Assembly: GCF_003474385.1 (NCBI RefSeq)
Contig: NZ_QUCY01000007.1
Coordinates: 1 to 64,000 of the forward strand
Reading direction: 5' to 3'
DNA: 64,000 nt
Source of the DNA: Senegalimassilia sp003474385
GTDB taxonomy: Bacteria; Actinomycetota; Coriobacteriia; Coriobacteriales; Eggerthellaceae
Below the pieces are notes generated by a model. The model was not told the DNA's origin. It saw only the letters and a list, made by a program, of their open reading frames with translations, and searched no databases. Numbering within the stretch: the first letter of the stretch is position 1; each line of letters starts with the position of its first letter. This document shows positions 35,610 through 42,635 of the stretch, one piece after another. Both the position numbers and the translations under genes were made by a program.

Positions 35610-35626
35610 ATAGGGTTTTGCCCGTC
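35610..35626. promoter_or_regulatory. Candidate regulator site upstream of nrfA
   Basis: ATAGGG-TTTTG-CCCGTC lies about 110 bases before nrfA and 100 bases from the kinase start on the other strand. It shares ATAGGGTTTT-N-CCC with the reverse strand of the site before napA. Confidence 0.45.
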
Positions 35627-35735
35627 TGTTTGGGGGAGGGTTGGCTACCGTGCGCGCATCAAGCGCATGGGCGTGCGCGAGGCGTGTATCATTGAATGCG
35701 GAGAGAAGCGCCTGCAAGAAGGGAGGAAGATGGAG

Positions 35736-37067
35736 ATGATGAAGGCAAAAGGGAGCAAGGCGATCGTTTGGACTACCGCTTTGTGCGCATTCGGCCTGGT
35801 AGTTGGTCTTTCGGCTTGTGCGCCGAATGCCGACAAGGCAGGACGTGCCGATCAGAAGGCAACTGACAAGCCGGTCGCGCAACAAGTCGAGCAGACGCCC
35901 GATGCCGATAAGTATGGCGTGGTGCATGCTGATCAATGGGCCGGCGATTATCCATATCAGTATCAAACCTATAAGCAAAACGACGCTAACGGCACCGAGG
36001 GCAAGCACGATTACCTGCAGCTGTATCCTGCGCTGAACACCATGTACAAGGGATATGCCTTTGCGCTTGGCTACGATGAGGCGCATGGCCATACGCACTC
36101 GCTCGATACGGTGAAGGAAACGCCGCGTACGCAGAAAAAGGAGCAGCTCGCCAACTGCATCTCGTGCAAGACCCCGCAATATACCGCGTTGGTGAATGCG
36201 GAGGGCGATACGGCTTATCAAGGCAAATTCAATGACATGATCGATCAGTTTGACGAGCCCATCAGCTGCTATAACTGCCATGAGAACGACCCCACCCAAT
36301 TGGTCGTGGGCAACAAGTTCTTCGTAAGGGCGCTCGGCGATGACGTGGATAACGAGAAGAAGGCGCCGCTGGCCAGCCAAACGTGCGGCCAGTGCCACAA
36401 CGAGTATTATTTCGATCCGACCACGAAGGCGACGACGAACCCCTACACCGGCACCGATCAGATGACGCCCGATGCCATCCTTGCTTATTACGATGACATG
36501 AACTTCTCCGACTGGAATCATGCCGACACCATGGCGCCGATGATCAAGGTGCAGCATCCGGAGTTCGAAACCATCTACGGCGGGAAATCCACCACCATGG
36601 CGCGCATCGGATACACCTGCTCCGACTGCCATATGGGCACCGAAGTAGCCGAGGACGGCACTGCTTACACGTCTCATGATTGGATCAGCCCGCTTGAGAA
36701 CGAGGATATGCTGGCGAATGACTGCAACAACTGCCATGCCGACCTGAAGAGCGAGGTTGCGGCTACGCAGGCTAAGGAAGAGCAGCGCGTCACCTCGATT
36801 AGCGAGAAGATCGAGGATATGACGAACAAGATCGCCAACAAGTACGCTGACGAGATCGCCGCGATCAAAGCCGCCAAGGACGCCGGCAGCAAGCAGGCTC
36901 CTTCCGATGAGCTTGCCGCCCTGTGGAAACTGCAGCGCAACGCGCAATTCTACTGGGATTTCGTGATGGTCGAGAACAGCGAGGGCGCTCACAACCCCGA
37001 TTTGACGTTCGAAACCCTGGACAAGGCCGAAGCGGCGGCCGACCAGGCATTGTCCATGCTTGGATAA
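35736..37067 (+). CDS. nrfA: Pentaheme cytochrome c nitrite reductase NrfA
   Basis: NrfA reduces nitrite to ammonium with six electrons. The 443-residue protein has the diagnostic lysine-ligated active-site heme motif CISCK (C141 to K145) and four ordinary CxxCH motifs (CYNCH, CGQCH, CSDCH, CNNCH). Its signal ends VGLSAC, a lipobox, so it is likely a lipoprotein. The start could be 35730 or 35736; 35736 gives the better spacing to gggagg. It precedes the NapC-like gene, whereas nrfH usually precedes nrfA. Confidence 0.95.
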   Translation: MMKAKGSKAIVWTTALCAFGLVVGLSACAPNADKAGRADQKATDKPVAQQVEQTPDADKYGVVHADQWAGDYPYQYQTYKQNDANGTEGKHDYLQLYPALNTMYKGYAFALGYDEAHGHTHSLDTVKETPRTQKKEQLANCISCKTPQYTALVNAEGDTAYQGKFNDMIDQFDEPISCYNCHENDPTQLVVGNKFFVRALGDDVDNEKKAPLASQTCGQCHNEYYFDPTTKATTNPYTGTDQMTPDAILAYYDDMNFSDWNHADTMAPMIKVQHPEFETIYGGKSTTMARIGYTCSDCHMGTEVAEDGTAYTSHDWISPLENEDMLANDCNNCHADLKSEVAATQAKEEQRVTSISEKIEDMTNKIANKYADEIAAIKAAKDAGSKQAPSDELAALWKLQRNAQFYWDFVMVENSEGAHNPDLTFETLDKAEAAADQALSMLG

Positions 37068-37173
37068 AGCGTAGGCGGCATTCTCTCCGAAGCTCCCGAG
37101 CAAAAGCGCGCTGCGCGCTCGGGGGCAACCGCTAGCATATTCCGATTCTTTTCCGGAAAGGGGGTTCAAAGAT

Positions 37174-37869
37174 ATGAGCGAGCAAAACGGGACCGGCAAG
37201 CCTTGCGGGAAAAGCCGCAAATGGCCGATCACCGTGGCTGTGGTGGCGGTGGTTGCGGCAGTTGCCGGCGGTGGCTTTTGGGTTTGGCATGAGCAGCCCA
37301 GCTTTTGCAACGCCATTTGCCATACGCCCATGGATCCATACCTTGCCGCGTTCGAGCAGGAGCCGGGCGTGCAGGGCGTTGACAAGTGGGGGAATACGGT
37401 GGAGAACACCGATTCCATGTTGGCCGTGGTGCATGCGGTGCCGAAGGAGGAAGGCGGCGCTGATGCGAACTGCCTGAGCTGCCACAAACCCACCATGTCG
37501 CAGCAGCTGACCGAGGTAAGCGAGTGGGCCACCGGCAACATGCCGCTGTACGCCAACGAAACCTATGGGTTGGTGCTTGGAGAGCGCGATACCGAACAGC
37601 TCGGCGAGTGGCTGAGCCAGGACGGCGATGCGTTCTGCTTGAACTCGGCGTGCCATAACATCACGCGCCAGGACCTGGTGAAGGCGACGGCGCAGTACGG
37701 CGAGCGCAACCCGCATATGGCTATGCATGGGCAGCAGCTTGACTGCGGAGATTGCCATAAGGCGCATCGTGCGTCGGTGAACGCGTGCAGCCGATGCCAT
37801 GATGATGCGCCCATCCCTGATGGGTGGTTGACGTACGATCAAGCTCAAGAAGTGGCGAACCGCGCATAA
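37174..37869 (+). CDS. nrfH: NrfH/NapC-like multiheme cytochrome c with atypical heme motifs
   Basis: The 231-residue protein has one N-terminal membrane segment (about residues 18-38) and five candidate heme-binding sites: CNAICH (CX3CH), CLSCH, CLNSACH (CX4CH), CGDCH and CSRCH. Members of the NapC/NirT/NrfH group take electrons from menaquinol to NrfA or NapA, and its position after nrfA fits this. The two stretched motifs are unusual and may need special cytochrome assembly. It could equally be a NapC or cytochrome c3-like family member. Confidence 0.78.
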   Translation: MSEQNGTGKPCGKSRKWPITVAVVAVVAAVAGGGFWVWHEQPSFCNAICHTPMDPYLAAFEQEPGVQGVDKWGNTVENTDSMLAVVHAVPKEEGGADANCLSCHKPTMSQQLTEVSEWATGNMPLYANETYGLVLGERDTEQLGEWLSQDGDAFCLNSACHNITRQDLVKATAQYGERNPHMAMHGQQLDCGDCHKAHRASVNACSRCHDDAPIPDGWLTYDQAQEVANRA

Positions 37870-37906
37870 TCGCGCATTCGTAAAAAAGGGGCGTTGGCTC
37901 AAGCCA

Positions 37907-37916
37907 NNNNNNNNNN
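37907..37916. other. Run of 10 N (assembly gap)
   Basis: Ten undetermined bases lie 37 bases after the cytochrome gene. Ten is a common placeholder, so the true gap size is unknown and adjacency across it is uncertain. Confidence 0.98.
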
Positions 37917-38055
37917 TTTTGGCGCCAGCCGTTTCGCTTTCGACGGAGCGGGAGCGCGCATGGGATTCAAGGCGGGTTTTCGCTTAGATATGCAGTCGAG
38001 GCCCGTGCGGCGGATCTGATCGCGAACGATATTGCCACGGTGGAAAGCCCGTGCG

Positions 38056-39006
38056 TCACTGCTTCAAGGGACGCAGCTGCGTGAGGGTGCTTAGGCGTTC
38101 CTGCTCTTCGCGTTGCTGCAGGTCGGCCATCACCACGTGGCCGGCCATGGCGATGTCGCGGCACTTCTCGGGGGCAAGGCGGCTCCATAGGTACTGCGTG
38201 GCGATGCGGTCAACGCTTGCGAGCACAACATCCTGCATATGGCGCCCCTCGTCGGTGCAGGCCACGTACACGGCCTTGCGGTCGTCGGGCGCGCTCATGC
38301 GCTCGACCCAGCCGCGTTCGGCCAGGCGGTCGGTTGCCCGCACGGCGGTGGCGCTTGTGAGCTTCAGCTGCCGGGCAAGGTCGACGATGCGCATGGGGTA
38401 GCCTACTTCGCCCAAACGCTGCAGCACGCGGCATTCGCTGAAGGTGGCCCCGTCGCATGACTCCTCCAAGGCTTTCTCTATGCGCTTGCGCAGCACCTCG
38501 AAGGAGGCCAGGGCGCGGGAGGCGAAGAATTTGCGCGACATCTCGCGGGACAGCGGCGGCTCGATGGTGGCTCCCGCCATGACGGCGGCCTCGCAGATTG
38601 CGCGGAACGGCGCGGTTTGGGTAGGGAAGATGCGGTAGAGCTGGGCGATGATGGCGGGGTTGGCCTGCTCGATGTGCTTGATGCCGGCTTCGAGCACGCG
38701 CACGCGGCTCCCTCGTTTCCCGGGCGTATGGATGCGCTCGACGAAGCCGGCATCCTCCAGCGTGTTGACCGCATGGGTGATCACGTTGGGCTTCAGGTCC
38801 AATATGATGCCCAGATTCTTCTGCCCGATGGGCTCGGGCTCGGCGGCGGCAAGCTTCACGAGCACGCGATATTGCGTGCAGTTCAGGCAGCTTGCTTCGC
38901 GAAGGCCTTCCTTCAGGCCCTCATGGGCAAGCTCGAACGCCACGAAAAACGTTGAATCCAGAAGATATTTCCCGGGTTTGCGGTATTCGGTGGAGGTATC
39001 GCTCAT
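38056..39006 (-). CDS. Tandem MarR-type winged-helix regulator
   Basis: This 316-residue protein appears to hold two MarR-like winged-helix units in one chain. The first (about residues 35-130) contains TQYRVLVKLAAAEP and NVITHAVNTLEDAGFVERI; the second (about 195-290) contains TFSECRVLQRLGEVG and TAVRATDRLAERGWVERM followed by DDRKAVYVACTDEG, the usual MarR wing. MarR proteins normally act as homodimers of single-unit chains of about 150 residues. The start at 39006 is supported by aaagg; 39048 is an alternative with ggggagaaag. Signals and targets are unknown; the nearby gap prevents operon inference. Confidence 0.8.
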   Translation of the reverse strand: MSDTSTEYRKPGKYLLDSTFFVAFELAHEGLKEGLREASCLNCTQYRVLVKLAAAEPEPIGQKNLGIILDLKPNVITHAVNTLEDAGFVERIHTPGKRGSRVRVLEAGIKHIEQANPAIIAQLYRIFPTQTAPFRAICEAAVMAGATIEPPLSREMSRKFFASRALASFEVLRKRIEKALEESCDGATFSECRVLQRLGEVGYPMRIVDLARQLKLTSATAVRATDRLAERGWVERMSAPDDRKAVYVACTDEGRHMQDVVLASVDRIATQYLWSRLAPEKCRDIAMAGHVVMADLQQREEQERLSTLTQLRPLKQ

Positions 39007-39167
39007 GACGGCCTTTCGTGTCATCAAATCGTTGCACTGGTGAACCATGATACTTCTTTCTCCCCGTCTGTGGCTTATTCGTTTCATGTCCGCGTCAACC
39101 TTTCCATAATTCGGGGCCATGATGCTCGTCTGCCTTGCCGCTGCGCGCTGTGGCGCCCTTAGCGCGG

Positions 39168-39173
39168 TATACT
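39168..39173 (+). promoter_or_regulatory. -10 element upstream of dgt
   Basis: TATACT lies 38 bases before the dgt ATG. No good -35 was found at 16-18 bp. Confidence 0.35.
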
Positions 39174-39210
39174 GGTGACATGCCTGAAACCTAAGGTCGG
39201 GAGGGTAGCC

Positions 39211-40254
39211 ATGAACATCGTTCACCGCGAGGACCAGCAACTGCGCGAGCATGCGCTCTTGAGCGCGGATGCGGCCAAGTCCGACGAATCCGAGGGCCGC
39301 GCGCGTTCGGGCGAGCCGGATTTCCTGCGAACCGAATTCCAGCGCGATCGCGATAAGATCCTGCATTGCAAGAGCTTCCGCCGCTTGTCGCACAAAACCC
39401 AGGTGTTCCTGGCCGCCGAAGGCGATCATTTCCGCACGCGGCTTACCCATACCCTTGAGGTTGCGCAGATAGCGCGCACCATAGCCCGCGCGCTCGGGCT
39501 CAACGAGGACCTGGCGGAGGCCATCTCGCTCGGCCATGACCTGGGGCACACCCCCTTCGGCCATACGGGCGAGGCCGCCTTGGCGGGATGCCTGGCCCGC
39601 CACCGCGGCATCGATGTGGCGTCCGCTCAGGTAGCCGCCCAGTATCGGCATAACGAGCAGAGCCTGCGCGTGGTGGAGCGCATCGAGAACGACGGGCGGG
39701 GGCTCAACCTTACCGCCGAGGTGCGCGACGGCATCCTGCACCACACCGGCGCCATCCGCGCGGAAACGCTTGAGGGCCGCATCGTGGCCACCGCCGACCG
39801 CATCGCCTACGTCAACCACGACATCGACGACGCCATCCGCGCCGGCCTGCTCACCGAGGAAGCGCTGCCGGCAAGCACGCACGAGGTGCTCGGCCCTGAC
39901 CACTCCAGCCGCATCGAGCTTCTGGTGCGCGATATGGTGCGAACTTCGGCGGCCCTCGACGACATCGCGCTATCGGAGCCGGTGTGGGATGCCATGAGCG
40001 AGCTGCGCAGCTTCTTGTTCGCCAACGTTTACACCGCGCCGCAGGTGCTTGCGGAGGTCAACAAGGCGAAGTACCTGGTTTCGCAGCTGTTCGACTACTA
40101 TGTGGACAATATCGAAGAGGTTCCCGAGGAATACCGCGCCATCGCCGAGGGCGACCGCCTGCAGGTTGTCACCGACTACATTGCCGGTATGACCGACCGG
40201 TATGCCACGGCCACCTTCAAGCGCCTGTTCGTGCCGCGGGATTTCATGAGGTAG
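39211..40254 (+). CDS. dgt: dGTP triphosphohydrolase-like HD-domain protein
   Basis: Dgt cleaves dGTP to deoxyguanosine and triphosphate. The 347-residue protein has the family's RTEFQRDRDKILHCKSFRRL-type start region (about residues 43-62) and the HD metal site: H in RLTHTLEV, HD in LGHDLGHTPFGH and a later D in the NHDIDDAI segment. The ATG at 39211 has the ribosome binding site gggaggg. It belongs to the short type-II Dgt class by length. It is transcribed alone. Confidence 0.9.
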   Translation: MNIVHREDQQLREHALLSADAAKSDESEGRARSGEPDFLRTEFQRDRDKILHCKSFRRLSHKTQVFLAAEGDHFRTRLTHTLEVAQIARTIARALGLNEDLAEAISLGHDLGHTPFGHTGEAALAGCLARHRGIDVASAQVAAQYRHNEQSLRVVERIENDGRGLNLTAEVRDGILHHTGAIRAETLEGRIVATADRIAYVNHDIDDAIRAGLLTEEALPASTHEVLGPDHSSRIELLVRDMVRTSAALDDIALSEPVWDAMSELRSFLFANVYTAPQVLAEVNKAKYLVSQLFDYYVDNIEEVPEEYRAIAEGDRLQVVTDYIAGMTDRYATATFKRLFVPRDFMR

Positions 40255-40423
40255 CGCTATGGCGCATAGCGGGGGAGGCAGGGCTTGGGCGCCGCGTCCC
40301 GTTTGCGCGAGGTTCGTGCGGCTGGCTGCTCGAGTCCTCGCAGGAGACGGCGCGCCGCTCGCTGGGTTTGCCGACCCCCTCTCGCGTGAAAAGCAAGCCC
40401 TGTTTTCCTGATTCCGTTAGGGC

Positions 40424-40429
40424 TATAAT
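40424..40429 (+). promoter_or_regulatory. -10 element of azlC, implying a leaderless transcript
   Basis: The consensus TATAAT ends 9 bases before the azlC ATG, which would place transcription start at or next to the start codon. No ribosome binding site is visible before the ATG. The -35 candidate (TGTTTT at 40401-40406, 17 bp) is weak. Confidence 0.55.
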
Positions 40430-40438
40430 CATGCGGCT

Positions 40439-41191
40439 ATGATACAGAGAAGCGACATACAACCGGCGGTGCAGGCGGCCATCCCCATCATGCTGGGCTA
40501 CGTGGCCATCGGCATCCCCTGCGGCATATTGGAAGACTCCATCGGCATGAACGCCTTGCAGGTGTTCTTCCTTTCGTGCATGTTCTATTCCGGGGCGGGC
40601 CAGTTCATGATCCCCAACATGTGGCTGGCGGGAAGCCCCCTGGCCTCCATCATCGCCAGCGTGTCGCTCGTGAACACGCGTCAGATGCTGTATTCGGCGT
40701 CTTTCGCGCCCATGTGCGCCAATGAGCGCAAACGGCTTTCGTTTTTGTTCTCCGCCACGGTCACCGACGAGAGCTTCGGCGTGAACATGGCGAACTTCGC
40801 CACGGGAACGTGGAACGTGCCGCGCGCCACCATCGTCAACATCTGCTCGTGCACCTCCTGGACGCTGTCCAACGTGGCAGGTGTCCTCATCGGAGGCGCG
40901 CTCGGCATCCCGCTCGCCATTGCCAGCTTCGCCATGACCAGCATCTTCATCTGCCTGCTGGTCACGCAGAAGATCACGTTCGAGAACGTGGTCGCCGCCG
41001 TGGTGGCCATCGTGGGCGTGTTCACGTGCAAGGCCGTGGGCCTGGCCGGCCCCGCCATCCTGGTCGGCGCCATCTTGGGCGTGGTCGCCGCCATGCTCGT
41101 CTCGCAAGTGCGCCGTCAGCGCAGGGCCGAGGATGCCGCGCTCGAGGAGAGGGCCGCGAAGGCCGCCGGGGAAGGGGATGATGCGCGATGA
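40439..41191 (+). CDS. azlC: AzlC-family branched-chain amino acid exporter subunit
   Basis: AzlC is the larger membrane component of the AzlCD (BrnFE-type) exporter of branched-chain amino acids. The 250-residue protein starts QAAIPIMLGYVAIGIPCG and has the conserved FYSGAGQFM segment and about seven membrane spans. The C-terminal 25 residues are charged. Its stop overlaps the azlD start (ATGAGC), a coupled pair. The start lacks a visible ribosome binding site and sits next to a -10 element. Confidence 0.9.
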   Translation: MIQRSDIQPAVQAAIPIMLGYVAIGIPCGILEDSIGMNALQVFFLSCMFYSGAGQFMIPNMWLAGSPLASIIASVSLVNTRQMLYSASFAPMCANERKRLSFLFSATVTDESFGVNMANFATGTWNVPRATIVNICSCTSWTLSNVAGVLIGGALGIPLAIASFAMTSIFICLLVTQKITFENVVAAVVAIVGVFTCKAVGLAGPAILVGAILGVVAAMLVSQVRRQRRAEDAALEERAAKAAGEGDDAR

Positions 41192-41529
41192 GCATGCACG
41201 ACTTCTTCATCGTCTTCGCCACGTGCCTGGTCACCATGCTGCTGTGCCGTTGCCTGCCGCTGTTCGTGCTGAAGGGCCGCCAGCTGCCCGAAGGCCTGGC
41301 TCGCGCGCTCGGGTTCATCCCGCCTGCGGCGTTCGCCGCGCTTGTGGCCAACGACCTGCTCTCGCCCGGCATGTTCGACGCGGGCGTGTGGCCCGCCGCC
41401 ATGCCGCTTGTCGCCGCAGCGGTGGTGGTCGTGGTCGCGCGCAAGACCAAGTCGCTGTTGTGGTGCGCCCTTGCCGGTTGCGCCAGCTATGCGCTGCTGG
41501 CGTTCTGCTTCGCCCCGGGCGCAGTGTAA
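41188..41529 (+). CDS. azlD: AzlD-family exporter subunit
   Basis: AzlD is the small partner of AzlC. The 113-residue protein has about four hydrophobic segments and the family's TMLLCRCLPLFVLKGRQLPE loop and FIPPAAFAALVAND segment. It overlaps azlC by 4 bases. It is followed by a 329-base gap with no gene. Confidence 0.88.
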   Translation: MSMHDFFIVFATCLVTMLLCRCLPLFVLKGRQLPEGLARALGFIPPAAFAALVANDLLSPGMFDAGVWPAAMPLVAAAVVVVVARKTKSLLWCALAGCASYALLAFCFAPGAV

Positions 41530-41858
41530 GGCAGGACATTCCCGGTTTGCCGGGTGGGCGCCTGTTTCCCTCCGCGGCGCTTTCCCTCTCTCGGGTGGCG
41601 TCTCTTTTCTAGTAGGGCGAGCTCCGAATTATGCCATAAGCGTCGGTCGGTTCGATGGCAAAATCGAAGCGTTCGGATGAGCTTGCAAATCGACTGAGAA
41701 GCCGCTCCTTGACCTCGGTTGCGGAAATTAGTTGGCAAAACGCCTTTGCTTTGCCTGGTTTGATATAATCCCGCATCGTATATGTGCTAATGGGGACCGT
41801 AAGCGTTCGCACTGGCGAAGCGGCCGAAGCGCCGATCGAAGGAAAGAATGGGGACATT
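41530..41858. other. Intergenic region with -10 element
   Basis: This 329-base stretch holds no supported gene. A TATAAT at 41764-41769 probably starts the transcript of the next gene. On the minus strand 41609-41776 is open for 55 codons but lacks a ribosome binding site. Confidence 0.5.
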
Positions 41859-42374
41859 ATGAGCGAACTGCTTTCGCAGCTGATCACGCCTGAGATCCAA
41901 GCGGCGTTTTCCGTCGTGGTCGTGCTGCTTGCCATCTTGTACATCCTGTCCATCGTGTGGGTTGCCCGCGATGCGTATATGCGCGGCACCTATTGGTATG
42001 TGTGGGGCATCGTCGCACTCGTCCCGCTCGTGGGCGTCGTGGCGTACTGCCTGCTGCGTCCGCCCCTGCTGCAGATCGACCGTGACGAGCAGGAGCTCGA
42101 GGTGGCCCTCAAGCAGCGCCAGCTCATGCACTACGGCGAATGCGCTAACTGCGGTTACCCCGTTGAGTCGGATTACGTCCTGTGCCCGAACTGCCATCAG
42201 CGCCTGAAGAACCTGTGCGGCCATTGTGGCCACGCCCTTGAGCCGGCATGGACGGTGTGCCCGTACTGCGCAAGCCCGGTCAGCGGCCAGCGCCAGGCGG
42301 CTCGTCGCGCTCCGCAGCCTCAGGCCGCCCCGCGTCAGCAGCGCCCGCAGCGTCCGGCGCGTCCCGAGGAATAG
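41859..42374 (+). CDS. Zinc-ribbon membrane protein
   Basis: The 171-residue protein has two membrane segments (about residues 14-32 and 48-66), then four CxxC pairs (CANC, CPNC, CGHC, CPYC, about residues 95-142) that make a double zinc ribbon of the DZANK type, then a Pro/Gln/Arg-rich tail. The zinc ribbons are probably cytoplasmic. The function is unknown. The start at 41859 is favoured by the near ribosome binding site (gggga); 41784 is an alternative. It has its own promoter and terminator. Confidence 0.75.
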   Translation: MSELLSQLITPEIQAAFSVVVVLLAILYILSIVWVARDAYMRGTYWYVWGIVALVPLVGVVAYCLLRPPLLQIDRDEQELEVALKQRQLMHYGECANCGYPVESDYVLCPNCHQRLKNLCGHCGHALEPAWTVCPYCASPVSGQRQAARRAPQPQAAPRQQRPQRPARPEE

Positions 42375-42395
42375 GCTGAACCCTTGTTGTACGCA

Positions 42396-42430
42396 CGAGC
42401 CGTCCGATCGGACGGCTCGTTTTGCTTTTC
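42396..42430 (+). terminator. Terminator of the zinc-ribbon gene
   Basis: The perfect palindrome CGAGCCGTCCGA / TCGGACGGCTCG is followed by TTTTGCTTTT. Confidence 0.85.
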
Positions 42431-42540
42431 GGCGCGCAAAGTCGCGGCCTTTGCGGGCTTGCCGTGGATGCCGCGCAGGCGGCGCGTGAAACTCCTATGC
42501 ATGCGGTGGACCTTCATTTGGGATTCGCCGGTCTATGCGC

Positions 42541-42577
42541 TAGCATGGAGTGCGTCTGCATGCTATCTTTCTATAAT
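42541..42577 (+). promoter_or_regulatory. thrS promoter with inverted repeat
   Basis: TATAAT (42572-42577) lies 58 bases before the thrS ATG. An inverted repeat TAGCATG-N11-CATGCTA (42541-42565) overlaps the -35 region, so it may be an operator. No T-box fits in the 58-base leader. Confidence 0.45.
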
Positions 42578-42635
42578 CCCGTAAAACCGATGCGCAGGCG
42601 GTATGCACCTGCCCGGCTGAAGAAAGGAACGTATC

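Noticed and set aside
34257..37556. A 1099-codon open frame on the minus strand spanning kinase and nrf genes
   Set aside because: Only the part downstream of 35507 has kinase domains and a ribosome binding site; the rest lies opposite nrfA and nrfH, whose heme motifs are clear.
39007..39903. Upstream part of the long minus-strand frame that contains the MarR-type gene
   Set aside because: It is antisense to dgt, which has clear HD motifs, and has no family similarity I recognise.
41609..41776. A 55-codon minus-strand open frame in the azlD downstream gap
   Set aside because: It looks somewhat protein-like but has no ribosome binding site, no recognised family, and overlaps the promoter of the next gene.
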